This document shows positions 1-7,215 of a DNA stretch of 33,012 nucleotides, in pieces. How positions within the stretch are numbered: the stretch's first letter is position 1; each line of letters begins with the position of its first letter. The translations under genes were made by a program, and so were the position numbers. Under the pieces are notes generated by a model. The model ran no database searches and was not told the DNA's origin. It worked only from the letters and a program-made list of their open reading frames with translations. The DNA lies in assembly GCA_021803245.1 (NCBI GenBank), contig JAJZLT010000025.1, forward strand, positions 1 through 33,012. Direction: 5' to 3'. Source of the DNA: Microcaldota archaeon (GTDB lineage: Archaea > Micrarchaeota > Micrarchaeia > Micrarchaeales > CABMGC01).

Positions 1-217
1 GCTTTGTCTTGTGCATAAAATTTCTTAGTGCCCTGGCTATGCCTACCGCGCCGAGCAGGTCTGGCCTGTTTGCACTTATCTCCAGGCTTATTGAATCTTC
101 AGACTCGGCTTCGATGCCGATTCCCAGTTTGCCCAGCTGCGACTTTACCTCCTCATGCGTTATGCCGTCAGAAATAAGCTCTAACAGATAGTTCTTGTTA
201 AGATTTATGACAGGCAT
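1..217 (-). CDS. pheT: Phenylalanyl-tRNA synthetase beta subunit, N-terminal part (cut by window edge)
   Basis: Only the first 72 codons are in the window; the gene continues past position 1. PheT pairs with PheS to charge tRNA-Phe and carries the editing site. The reading frame starts MPVINLNKNYLLELI and contains EISANRPDLLG followed by GIARALRNF, a pattern typical of the archaeal/eukaryotic beta subunit N-terminus. Its ATG shares one base with the pheS stop codon (TAATG), so the two subunits are translationally coupled, as expected for proteins needed in equal amounts. No other open frame explains this stretch. Confidence 0.88.
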   Translation of the reverse strand, partial: MPVINLNKNYLLELISDGITHEEVKSQLGKLGIGIEAESEDSISLEISANRPDLLGAVGIARALRNFMHKTK

Positions 218-1713
218 TATACCACTCTCCTTTCCCTCATCCAGCCGACACCGCTGTTGTATAGCTCCGTTATTGATTTTATGCTCTCATCTTTGAGCAG
301 AACAAGGCGCTCCACGCCCAGGCCCCATGCGAGAACTGTAGTGCTCTTCCTCGACAGGCCCGTTACCTCTTTTCTTATAATGCCTGCACCGCCCATTTCT
401 ATCCAGTCGTTTACTTTATTTGAATATGCATATACCTCTACTCCTGGCTCCACGAATGGAAAATAGGCAGGCTTGAACTTCACTTTCATGCCAAAATTAG
501 CATAGATGCTGCCGAGCACTCCGAAAAGATTTGCCAGTGTAAGATTCTTGCCTATTATTACACCATCAGTCTGGTAGAAATCAGTAAGGTGCTTGTAATC
601 AACATTCTCGTTCCTGAAGACCCTTCCCACAGAAAAGAGTTTTATCGGCATCTGCCCCTCGTATTTCTCTATGTTGGTCTTGCTTAGTATATCATATACA
701 AACCTGCTAGAAACACTCGTTACATGAGTCCTCAGGACTGCTTCCCCTGCTTTGCTGGCTGACCAGCCTGCCTTCCATGCGCTCCTGTGCACCTTCCTTA
801 CCCTGCTGATATCAGGGGTGCCGTTTATATCTACTGTTGCAGGATTTGAAAGGTAGAAGGTATCCTGTGCATCCCTTGCAGGATGGTCTTGCGGCACAAA
901 AAGAGAGTCGAAGACCCAGAATGACGGTTCTATTATAGGTCCGGAAATTTCAGAAAATCCCATGCTCAGGTAATTATCCTTCAATTGGCTTATGAGGCGG
1001 CGCAGGGGATGCTTTATTGCGGCCCGCTCCCTTTCCACTTCTAACGAAATATCGTAACTCTTGAATCTTTTTCCCTTCCAGGACCCTGAAGAGATGACTC
1101 CTTTTGTGAGTGAATCTATTTCGTCCTCTTTTGCCGCTTCCCAGTTCTCTATTAGATTTTTCCCCTCCCTTGTTATGCGTATTTCCTTTATCTCGTTCCT
1201 GGAGCTGACAGCAAGCAGGCCTCTCCTTACCAGATTCTCTATCGCTGCGCCGTATCTCTCCGCCAGTTTGTCGTAAAGAGACGGATCGCCCTGCAGCTTT
1301 CTCAGCACGCTTTCTTCCTCAAGCTCCCCTGAGAGCGCTTTTCTGCCATCCTCGGTAAGTTCAAGCACTCCTCCCTCTTTTATCCTGATAAGCGATTTCT
1401 TCTTGGCCCATTGTATTCCTATCTGCTCCTTCCGCCCTTTGAGCTCGGAAATCCTCATCTCCTTTTTAGAGACCTTTTCCATCAGTTCCTCTTCGGGCAG
1501 CTTTCCGTTCGCATACTCAGCGCCCTCGCTTGTAAGCTCTGCAGAGCTTACCTTTTCCCTTCTTATCTCGGCAAGGCCGCGTTGCGAAAGATTTTCAAGA
1601 GCCCAGAGCGTCTCGTCTCTGCCAAGGCCTGTGAATTTAATAATAACATCAGGGGTAGCCGTACCCAGGCCAGCGAGTGCCTCAAGAACTTTTTGCTCGT
1701 ACTTGTGCATCAT
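217..1713 (-). CDS. pheS: Phenylalanyl-tRNA synthetase alpha subunit
   Basis: 498 residues, the usual length for archaeal PheS. It activates phenylalanine and transfers it to tRNA-Phe as part of an alpha2-beta2 enzyme in the cytoplasm. The first about 200 residues are lysine- and glutamate-rich winged-helix repeats, as in archaeal/eukaryotic alpha subunits. The class II catalytic core follows: HPARDAQDTFYL, LRTHVTSVSSRF, a motif 2 region with GRVFRNENVDYKH, and motif 3 AWGLGVERLVLL near the C-terminus. Two ATG codons are adjacent at the start (1713 and 1710); either can be used. A TATA box about 30 bases upstream leaves almost no leader. The gene overlaps pheT by one base and is divergent from pheA. 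Function is close to certain. Confidence 0.97.
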   Translation of the reverse strand: MMHKYEQKVLEALAGLGTATPDVIIKFTGLGRDETLWALENLSQRGLAEIRREKVSSAELTSEGAEYANGKLPEEELMEKVSKKEMRISELKGRKEQIGIQWAKKKSLIRIKEGGVLELTEDGRKALSGELEEESVLRKLQGDPSLYDKLAERYGAAIENLVRRGLLAVSSRNEIKEIRITREGKNLIENWEAAKEDEIDSLTKGVISSGSWKGKRFKSYDISLEVERERAAIKHPLRRLISQLKDNYLSMGFSEISGPIIEPSFWVFDSLFVPQDHPARDAQDTFYLSNPATVDINGTPDISRVRKVHRSAWKAGWSASKAGEAVLRTHVTSVSSRFVYDILSKTNIEKYEGQMPIKLFSVGRVFRNENVDYKHLTDFYQTDGVIIGKNLTLANLFGVLGSIYANFGMKVKFKPAYFPFVEPGVEVYAYSNKVNDWIEMGGAGIIRKEVTGLSRKSTTVLAWGLGVERLVLLKDESIKSITELYNSGVGWMRERRVV

Positions 1714-1740
1714 TGCACCGAAGATTATTATATTATGCAG

Positions 1741-1749
1741 TATTTAAAT
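1741..1749 (-). promoter_or_regulatory. TATA box of the pheS-pheT operon
   Basis: On the minus strand the sequence ATTTAAATA lies centred about 32 bases before the pheS ATG. With the usual archaeal distance of 24-28 bases from box to start site, the transcript would begin some 5 bases before the ATG, so it is nearly leaderless. No Shine-Dalgarno match is visible. Confidence 0.55.
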
Positions 1750-1791
1750 GATTTTAGTTGGTATCTGTTTGAATTTCATTTGAGTGAACTA

Positions 1792-2631
1792 ATGAAGATA
1801 GTAGCGTTCCAAGGAGAGCACGGGGCATTCAGCGAAGCAGCAGCCTTCGGCTATTTCGGCAAACGGATAAAGACACTTCCGCTGGAGTCATTCGACAAAG
1901 TCTTCGCGGCAGTAGGCAAAACTGCGGATTATGGAATTATGCCTATTGAGAATTCGATAGAGGGAGGCGTGCTGCAGGCATGCGATCTCTTGATAGAGAG
2001 CGAGCTGAGGGTGGTAGGGGAATTTGTATTGCGCGTGCGCCACTGCCTTATAGCAGATCCCGACACTAGGCTGAAAGACATAAAATACGTTTATTCGCAT
2101 GTGCAGGCACTGGGCCAATGCCGCAGGTACATACATGAAATGAAGTTCATACCTGTAGCGTATATTGATACTGCGGGAAGCGTTAAAATGCTGAAAGAAA
2201 GGCATCTTGCGGATTCTGCGGCGATAGCCAGCGAAGAGGCCGCGAAGATCTACGGGCTCAGGATCCTTAAGAAGGGCATAGAAACTGATAAAAGGAATTA
2301 CACACGGTTCCTGATACTCGCCAAGAAGTCGAACGGGATTGGCCAGTTCATTAAGAAGAATAAGCGCGGAGCAACCAAGGTTGCTTTGACTTTTTCAACA
2401 GGCAATAAACCAGGAATGCTTTACGATGCGCTGGGGAGATTTGCGAAGCACGGCATAAACCTTACTTACATACAGTCAAGGCCGATACTTGGCATGCCGT
2501 GGAAGTACAACTTCTATATAGAATGCCAGCTTAACAGAGGCAAGGAAGGATTCAGGGAAACACTTGGAGAGCTTGAGAGGGGCTCTTTTAATATAAAGCT
2601 TTTAGGGTATTATAAGAATTGCAAGAGATGA
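1792..2631 (+). CDS. pheA: Prephenate dehydratase with C-terminal ACT domain
   Basis: 279 residues from the ATG at 1792; the open frame runs further upstream but that part overlaps pheS antisense and carries no family similarity. The enzyme converts prephenate to phenylpyruvate, the committed step to phenylalanine. It opens MKIVAFQGEHGAFSEAA, then shows PIENSIEGGV and the catalytic NYTRF motif (threonine and arginine), which define the dehydratase domain (about residues 1-180). An ACT domain follows (about 195-275) with GMLYDAL and QSRP, matching the GALV and ESRP phenylalanine-binding motifs, so feedback inhibition by phenylalanine is expected; the Glu-to-Gln change in ESRP is mild. No chorismate mutase domain is present. 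It is divergent from pheS and 6 bases ahead of the polyprenyl synthase. Confidence 0.95.
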   Translation: MKIVAFQGEHGAFSEAAAFGYFGKRIKTLPLESFDKVFAAVGKTADYGIMPIENSIEGGVLQACDLLIESELRVVGEFVLRVRHCLIADPDTRLKDIKYVYSHVQALGQCRRYIHEMKFIPVAYIDTAGSVKMLKERHLADSAAIASEEAAKIYGLRILKKGIETDKRNYTRFLILAKKSNGIGQFIKKNKRGATKVALTFSTGNKPGMLYDALGRFAKHGINLTYIQSRPILGMPWKYNFYIECQLNRGKEGFRETLGELERGSFNIKLLGYYKNCKR

Positions 2632-2637
2632 GACGGC

Positions 2638-3549
2638 ATGGAATATGAGAGGTATCAAGAGATGCTTATAAGCCGCAATCCTGAAAAGTGGGCAGACTTG
2701 CCCGGCGAGATTAATATCGCACTGGAGAAGGCAGTAAAACGGCTGGGTTCGCTCGGTACAGGCGACTTTGTGGAAAGCAGGCTGGCCGTACCTTCTACGC
2801 ACCTGCTCAGGGCTTCAGGAAAGCTGCTGCGCCCTTCGCTGGTTTTCCTAGGCATAAGCTACCTCGGTGAAGATCCGAATGAGTTCATCGACCTCGGAGT
2901 GGCGATCGAGCTGCTGCATGTTTCTTCACTCATACATGATGATTTAATAGATCAGGATGCACGCAGAAGGGGACTCGAGGCTGTGCACCTCAAATACGGA
3001 AGCGAAGCCGCTGTGCTGGCAGGAGATGCGCTCATATCCAAGGCAATACAGATGGCATGCAAGTTCGGCGTTGGAGCAGTGGATTTTGTTTCTAAGGCAG
3101 CGATGGAGATGTGTGCCGGGGAGATGCTTGATTTCGAATACCAGAGAAAGAGTATATCACCGGATCTGAAAACATATCTCAATATAGCCAAGTTGAAGTG
3201 CGCCTCGCTTACCGGGGCTTCTGCAAGCATAGGCGCAGTGAGCATGGGGAGGAAAAGCTTTACGGACCTTTACAACTTCGGATCGTATCTCGGCATGGCT
3301 TTCCAGATAAGGGATGATGTCCTGGAATTCGCAAGTCTGAATACAGAAAAGCGCGTTGACCCCAACAAGCTTAATGCAAACATAGTGAAAGGCCTGCTGG
3401 ACCATGAGAACTTAAGCAAGGAAGACGCACTTGACAGGGCAGTTCATGAAAACAACAGGTACATTGAACTGTCGCTTGATGCACTGGAAAATACAGGCAA
3501 TGCAGGTATTCTGAAGGAATACGCGGAAGCAGTACGGCTGAAATTTTAG
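2638..3549 (+). CDS. Polyprenyl diphosphate synthase (GGPP/FPP synthase type)
   Basis: 303 residues, normal for short-chain trans-isoprenyl diphosphate synthases. It condenses isopentenyl diphosphate onto allylic diphosphates to make C20 or longer chains, used for archaeal ether lipids and for quinone side chains. The first aspartate-rich motif is IHDDLIDQD with the usual downstream RRG. The second is FQIRDDVLEF, DDxxE rather than DDxxD, which occurs in the family. Both bind magnesium and diphosphate. KLLRPSLVFL upstream matches the conserved KRLRP region. Chain length cannot be set from the sequence alone. It starts 6 bases after pheA and its last 4 bases overlap the convergent ubiE-like gene, whose product would act on a prenylated quinone precursor. 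Confidence 0.92.
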   Translation: MEYERYQEMLISRNPEKWADLPGEINIALEKAVKRLGSLGTGDFVESRLAVPSTHLLRASGKLLRPSLVFLGISYLGEDPNEFIDLGVAIELLHVSSLIHDDLIDQDARRRGLEAVHLKYGSEAAVLAGDALISKAIQMACKFGVGAVDFVSKAAMEMCAGEMLDFEYQRKSISPDLKTYLNIAKLKCASLTGASASIGAVSMGRKSFTDLYNFGSYLGMAFQIRDDVLEFASLNTEKRVDPNKLNANIVKGLLDHENLSKEDALDRAVHENNRYIELSLDALENTGNAGILKEYAEAVRLKF

Positions 3550-4247
3550 CTTTTCGGCTTCGTTCCGCTAACGAAAAATGCCAGGCCGGTAGTCAGGTTG
3601 GTTATGCCTACTCCTGTGAAGCCTTCCTTCTCCAGAATCCCGGCAAACTTCTTCTTGTCGAATTCGCTGACGCTGGAGACAAGCCATGAATATGCGCCTT
3701 TCTGTACAACAGAACCGATTAGCTTTATGACCTTGAAATCTGCCTTGAAGAAGGACCTGCTTATGCCGCTGTCTGGCATTGCCATGTCCAGAAGAACAAA
3801 TCTGCCTCCTGGCCTGAGCACCCTCATCAGCTCCTTCGAGAAAACCTTCAGGCTATCGAAGTTGCGCAGTGCAAAGCCAGAAACAACTACATCGAAGCTG
3901 CATGGCTTGTATTTCATTTTCATGGCGTCGCCTTTCTCTATAAGCACTTCGCTTTCCAGGCCGAATCTGCTTATCTTCTGCTTGGCCAGCCTTATCATTT
4001 CTGTGTTGAAGTCCATGCCTGCTATCTTGGCCGCTGCACCTTTTCTGCGCGCCTCTCCCGCAAGCGCGATTGCAAGGTCCCCTGTGCCGGTAGCTACATC
4101 GAGAATGCGGTAGCTGCGCCTCTCTTTTATCGCTTCCGCGGCAGCGGCTGCGCGCCATCTCTTGTCTATGCCCATGCTCAGGAAATGGTTCATGAAGTCG
4201 TATTTTCCCGAGATTGAAGAAAAGAGCTCGTTTATTCTATCGCTCAT
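3546..4247 (-). CDS. ubiE: UbiE/MenG-type demethylmenaquinone C-methyltransferase
   Basis: 233 residues, standard for UbiE/MenG. The enzyme adds a methyl group from S-adenosylmethionine to the ring of a prenylated quinone precursor (demethylmenaquinone to menaquinone). The N-terminus has SGKYDFMNHFLSMGIDKRWR, the family-specific YDxxN start; the SAM site is DVATGTGDLAI; GFALRNFDS corresponds to the GxGxRNxxD signature; LRPGGRFVLLDMAMP follows. These family signatures make it more than a generic methyltransferase. It is the last gene of a three-gene minus-strand operon, 18 bases after the AK6 kinase, and converges with the polyprenyl synthase. A MenA homologue lies at 25.2-26.1 kb, so menaquinone or a relative is the likely product. 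Confidence 0.9.
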   Translation of the reverse strand: MSDRINELFSSISGKYDFMNHFLSMGIDKRWRAAAAAEAIKERRSYRILDVATGTGDLAIALAGEARRKGAAAKIAGMDFNTEMIRLAKQKISRFGLESEVLIEKGDAMKMKYKPCSFDVVVSGFALRNFDSLKVFSKELMRVLRPGGRFVLLDMAMPDSGISRSFFKADFKVIKLIGSVVQKGAYSWLVSSVSEFDKKKFAGILEKEGFTGVGITNLTTGLAFFVSGTKPKS

Positions 4248-4265
4248 GCAAAGCCCCGCGTGTAC

Positions 4266-4817
4266 TTATATTGCAAACCTCCTGTCCTTTTTTATCACAG
4301 CTTCCAGCTCGTTCATCATGTCTATATGCTCATGGCGTGCCTTTCCGCCATTTAACATGGCCATGGTCTTCCTTAAAGAGTCCCTGTCGTTCATTACTTC
4401 GAAGACCTCCGCGTAATTTGCGTGCGAGCGTACGCCGCAATAGTCCAGAGCCTCAGACACTATATTGTCACGCACCTTTGTGACAGGATATCTGCGCTTA
4501 AGCAGCCTTTTCTTTATTGTTTCCAGGTGTTCGCGAAGCACAATGACAGATGCTCCTTTTATCTTTATCTCGCAGAGGAGATGGCCTTCAACTACTACTG
4601 CGCCGCCAATACTGCGTATTATTTTCTCGAGCTGCTTCTGCAGGGCGTTTAGCTCTACAAGCTTCGCTCCGTCTTTATCATACCCGGAAAAAAGCCCGAA
4701 TTCGTTCACTATGGAATTCACATCTATCAATCTTGCATCCAGATTTAGCGCGAGTTTCCTTGCAAAAGTGCTCTTCCCTACTCCGGGGGTTCCGGTAATT
4801 GCCACTATCCTTTTCAT
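4266..4817 (-). CDS. AK6/Fap7-type adenylate kinase (NMP kinase)
   Basis: 183 residues, the size of archaeal Fap7/AK6 proteins. Family members have adenylate kinase and ATPase activity and, in eukaryotes and archaea, help mature the small ribosomal subunit. The Walker A loop is ITGTPGVGKST at the N-terminus; VVVEGHLLCE matches the conserved VDxH region; LREHLETIKKRLLKRRY and KVRDNIVSEALDYC match the lid/NMP helix region of the family. The short C-terminal tail is less conserved. It lies 10 bases after the coiled-coil protein and 18 before ubiE, so the three are probably one transcript. Functional assignment within the P-loop kinases is good; whether its main role is nucleotide balance or ribosome maturation is not decidable here. 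Confidence 0.87.
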   Translation of the reverse strand: MKRIVAITGTPGVGKSTFARKLALNLDARLIDVNSIVNEFGLFSGYDKDGAKLVELNALQKQLEKIIRSIGGAVVVEGHLLCEIKIKGASVIVLREHLETIKKRLLKRRYPVTKVRDNIVSEALDYCGVRSHANYAEVFEVMNDRDSLRKTMAMLNGGKARHEHIDMMNELEAVIKKDRRFAI

Positions 4818-4827
4818 CGCATCCAGA

Positions 4828-5496
4828 TTATTTTTGACCAGTCTGCAGCTTCGGGCCAGATGCCTGCGCTGAAGCAGCCGGCTGGTTTACCTTGGACATG
4901 TTTATAACATCGTCTACCATATCGCTTATAGTCTTCTGGGACTGCTCTATGGTGATTATAAAGCTGTCCGGAGGGTTGAGCGAGAGCATGTAAGGCTTCT
5001 GGCCTGAGAAGATCCATGAGCCTATCATGTGCCCCTTATAATTACCGGAAACATCCGCAACGTAATTGGAGATGCTTACGAGCTTGCCCACGAGCGTGTC
5101 TATACGGTCGTTATATTGGTCGATTACAATCTCTTCTGTCTGATCCGGGTTGATGTTCAGTGCAAATGGCTTCAGGTATGGGATTTTGTATGAAGCCGTC
5201 TTCGAGGCTACCACCTCATCTATCCGTTTGTATTGCGAATCTATGCTTTCCAGATACTGGTCAAGGCTTTTCTGTTCATCTTCCATCTCTTCAAGCAGGC
5301 CACGGAAATATTCATCTACAAGCGATTTGACCTGCGTTGCCTTGTCAAGCGCGCCCTTCTTAGACGAGAATGATTCTGGATTCTCTAGCATGTCCCTCAG
5401 ACTTACCTGTACGTCCTTCTGAATCTCATCTTCCATGGCAGAAATGAATACATCTGTCTGATCGTCCCACTGCGGCATGTTTTCCTCTGTTGCCAT
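4828..5496 (-). CDS. Hypothetical coiled-coil protein
   Basis: 222 residues, not recognised. There are no membrane segments and no cysteines. Residues about 15-115 are acidic and helical with a heptad-like pattern (EEMEDEQKSLDQYLESIDSQ), followed by a mixed segment with YLKPFALNINPDQTEE and a low-complexity tail rich in alanine, serine and glutamine. It is a soluble helical protein, possibly a structural or adaptor protein. It is the first gene of the operon with the AK6 kinase and ubiE. The start is well supported: a TATA box about 35 bases upstream and AGGTG (complement of 5502-5506) 5 bases before the ATG. Function unknown. Confidence 0.75.
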   Translation of the reverse strand: MATEENMPQWDDQTDVFISAMEDEIQKDVQVSLRDMLENPESFSSKKGALDKATQVKSLVDEYFRGLLEEMEDEQKSLDQYLESIDSQYKRIDEVVASKTASYKIPYLKPFALNINPDQTEEIVIDQYNDRIDTLVGKLVSISNYVADVSGNYKGHMIGSWIFSGQKPYMLSLNPPDSFIITIEQSQKTISDMVDDVINMSKVNQPAASAQASGPKLQTGQK

Positions 5497-5501
5497 ATCG
5501 G

Positions 5502-5535
5502 CACCTACTTTCTATAAGACAAAAAGGTATATAGG
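5502..5535 (-). promoter_or_regulatory. TATA box and Shine-Dalgarno site of the coiled-coil/AK6/ubiE operon
   Basis: On the minus strand CCTATATACC (5526-5535) is a good archaeal TATA box, centred about 35 bases before the ATG at 5496. AGGTG (5502-5506) precedes the ATG by 5 bases and matches the 16S rRNA anti-SD core. Unlike several neighbours, this transcript should carry a short leader with a usable ribosome site. Confidence 0.55.
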
Positions 5536-5696
5536 CTTATCAGAACATGGCTGCCCGCATTTTCTGCCATCTGCAGTTTAAATATCTTTTTCTAAGCGCC
5601 TGCCTGCAGCATATGGCCTCGCCATGCACCTGAAACAAATTCGTCAGGAATTGGCTGTGCAGCTGGGATTTTATACTTTGATTGAGAGGTATTTAC

Positions 5697-6641
5697 ATGG
5701 CACTGCAGTCAGGCATAGATGAAGGAAAACTTGATTTTGCTTACAGGTTTCCTTTCTCAAACGAGGCTAAGGAAATAGCTTCTGGAATAGAAGCCAGGCT
5801 AGACGAGAGATTTCTGAGGCTGGGCGGCCTCAGGCTTACCGAGGCGCTTACTGATGGAAAAGTCAGATTTTCGAAAATCAGCATGACAGACCTCAGATTC
5901 TCATCTCTCATGAGTTACATCTATGCAAGGATGCTGTTGAGCGCAGTTTATGCTCCGTGGATTGCTTCGGCATTTGCCAAGGCTGAAGCTTCGAGGGCAT
6001 TGGAGTGCATGGCGCAGGAAAGTACCGCAGACTTTGCGAAGATTGCAGCCAGGCTTGGAGTTGGCCTGCTTGAGAACCGGGAAGTGTTCTCCATGAAATT
6101 TGAGGATTTCCTTGAATATGCAAGATCAGCAGAGGAGCTTAAGCTTATCAGGCAGAGGCTTAGCGAAGGCTTTGTTTACATGGATAGGCATAGGGCTGCG
6201 AAAGTGGTAGGAATAAAAGTAGAAAGGGATGTTATGAAAAACCTGCCGGTAGAGAGAAGGTATCTTTACCCGGAAGTACTCGCCTATTCTAAAACGCTCA
6301 AGATACCTGAACATAAGATTAAGATACCAAAAAGCCGTAGCAGCGAAGGTGCCAAATATGCGTGGATCGACAAACTGCTTGACAAGCCCATACCTGACGT
6401 AAGGCACAGGACCGTTAATCTGATACTTGCGCCTTACCTTACCAACGTAAAAGGCCTTGGCGTGGCAGAGGCAGCAGAAGTCATAAGGGAATATATAGAA
6501 AGGTGCAAGCAGATCGAGCCAAATACGAATGTTAACCAGACATATATAGCATATCAGTGCAGATATGCAAAGGAGAAGGGAATGAAGCCACTTTCGCTCG
6601 AGCGCGCAAAAGAGATGCTCAAGGGCCTTGTGGAATTATGA
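5697..6641 (+). CDS. priL: Primase large-subunit (PriL)-like protein with a PriX-like C-terminus
   Basis: 314 residues from ATG 5697, chosen because GAGAGGT (5684-5690) lies 6 bases upstream; a TTG 15 bases earlier is the alternative. The first about 190 residues follow the PriL N-terminal pattern: YRFPFSNEAKEIA, RFSSLMSYIYARMLLSAV, AEASRALECMAQE, MKFEDFLEYAR and RQRLSEGFVYMDRHRAAKV. PriL partners PriS to make RNA primers for replication. The C-terminal part is unusual: instead of the four-cysteine 4Fe-4S domain with its PPC motif there is RHRTVNLILAPYLTNVKG, IREYIERCKQI and YAKEKGMKPLSLE, which resembles the helical domain of Sulfolobus PriX and of archaeal plasmid primase-polymerases. Only two cysteines occur there. 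The family call is good; the domain swap needs structural comparison. Confidence 0.78.
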   Translation: MALQSGIDEGKLDFAYRFPFSNEAKEIASGIEARLDERFLRLGGLRLTEALTDGKVRFSKISMTDLRFSSLMSYIYARMLLSAVYAPWIASAFAKAEASRALECMAQESTADFAKIAARLGVGLLENREVFSMKFEDFLEYARSAEELKLIRQRLSEGFVYMDRHRAAKVVGIKVERDVMKNLPVERRYLYPEVLAYSKTLKIPEHKIKIPKSRSSEGAKYAWIDKLLDKPIPDVRHRTVNLILAPYLTNVKGLGVAEAAEVIREYIERCKQIEPNTNVNQTYIAYQCRYAKEKGMKPLSLERAKEMLKGLVEL

Positions 6642-6656
6642 TTATCAGGCGATTGG

Positions 6657-6821
6657 ATGGAGAAGAAAGGATTGTGCCATATGTGCGGGCAGCCTGCAAG
6701 TATGAGATGTTCTATGTGCGGGAGGCCTGTATGCAATGATCATTACAACAAAGCCCTGAACGTGTGCGCAAGCTGTGCACGCGGAAGAATAGCTGCGAAG
6801 ACAGATAGAGGGCGCAGATGA
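6657..6821 (+). CDS. 54-residue double zinc-site protein
   Basis: A short frame starting MEKKGLCHMCGQPASM and ending in a basic tail, 15 bases after the priL-like stop. Eight potential zinc ligands are arranged in four pairs: C7/C10, C18/C21, C26/H29 and C37/C40. That spacing fits an interleaved (cross-brace) fold like HIT-type or B-box zinc fingers, with pairs 1+3 and 2+4 each holding one zinc ion. Such modules usually mediate protein or nucleic-acid contacts. Position behind the primase gene suggests co-transcription but does not prove a shared role. Its stop is 5 bases from the stop of the convergent 93-aa gene, so it fills the gap exactly, which supports it being real. Confidence 0.7.
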   Translation: MEKKGLCHMCGQPASMRCSMCGRPVCNDHYNKALNVCASCARGRIAAKTDRGRR

Positions 6822-6826
6822 CAGTC

Positions 6827-7108
6827 TTACAGCCCTTGAAAATCTGATGCGGAGGTTCCTTCGGGGAAGACTTTGCAGTTCTGGGCTTCTACCGGCAGAC
6901 CTATTTCCGTCACGATCCTCTTTATTTCAGCCAGATCGACAGTCCTGCCGGTGAAAAGTTCTGTATACTCTATGTTTCCGAACTTTACCCTCTTAACAGT
7001 AAATGTCAGCTGCTGTGCCATCCCGCTTCTTACGACGCGGACCTTGATTGAACCCGCGTTTAATATCTGGCGCGCCTTTTCTGATATGCGCCTGTCGTTC
7101 TCTCCCAT
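6827..7108 (-). CDS. Hypothetical 93-residue protein
   Basis: A small soluble alpha/beta-looking protein, not recognised. It begins with a basic helix (DRRISEKARQILNAG), continues with a beta-rich stretch (IKVRVVRSGMAQQLTFTVKR, FGNIEYTELFTG), then a helix (DLAEIKRIVTEIG) and a short tail. There is one cysteine and no membrane segment. A TATA box about 31 bases before its ATG implies a nearly leaderless transcript. It is divergent from the complex I operon and converges on the 54-aa zinc protein. Conserved-looking composition and promoter make it a likely gene; function unknown. Confidence 0.68.
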   Translation of the reverse strand: MGENDRRISEKARQILNAGSIKVRVVRSGMAQQLTFTVKRVKFGNIEYTELFTGRTVDLAEIKRIVTEIGLPVEAQNCKVFPEGTSASDFQGL

Positions 7109-7133
7109 TTCAACAATCTTTTTTCCTTATCAA

Positions 7134-7144
7134 AATTTATAATA
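7134..7144 (-). promoter_or_regulatory. TATA box of the 93-aa gene (may also serve the nuo side)
   Basis: The minus strand reads TATTATAAATT, centred about 31 bases before the ATG at 7108, right for a leaderless start. The same AT block read on the plus strand (TTTATAATA, 7136-7144) would place a start site near 7164, inside the inverted repeat described separately. Confidence 0.5.
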
Positions 7145-7152
7145 CTTACAGG

Positions 7153-7170
7153 CTCGGAATGGAATCCGAG
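7153..7170. promoter_or_regulatory. Inverted repeat upstream of the complex I operon
   Basis: CTCGGA (7153-7158) and TCCGAG (7165-7170) are perfect 6-base arms around a 6-base spacer. They lie at the place where transcription from the plus-strand TATA at 7136-7144 would start, so the repeat could be an operator or form a 5' hairpin. It also encloses the alternative nuoA ATG at 7159. Confidence 0.35.
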
Positions 7171-7187
7171 AATTTATCCGAAGCTTA

Positions 7188-7197
7188 TTTTAAATTA
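7188..7197 (+). promoter_or_regulatory. Candidate TATA box for nuoA
   Basis: TTTTAAATTA is centred about 23 bases before ATG 7216, which would give a leaderless nuoA mRNA starting at that codon. This is one of two reasons for preferring 7216 over 7159 as the nuoA start; the other is family length. Confidence 0.4.
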
Positions 7198-7215
7198 TTT
7201 ATCAACACTTATTCT

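Noticed and set aside
1411-1791. N-terminal extension of pheA in the same open frame
   Set aside because: It is antisense to pheS and the family begins exactly at MKIVAFQGEHGAFSEA.
5624-5722. 32-codon frame (MHLKQIRQELAVQ...) before and overlapping the priL-like gene
   Set aside because: Helical look but no ribosome site, and it overlaps the well-supported priL start; a leader peptide cannot be excluded but is not supported.
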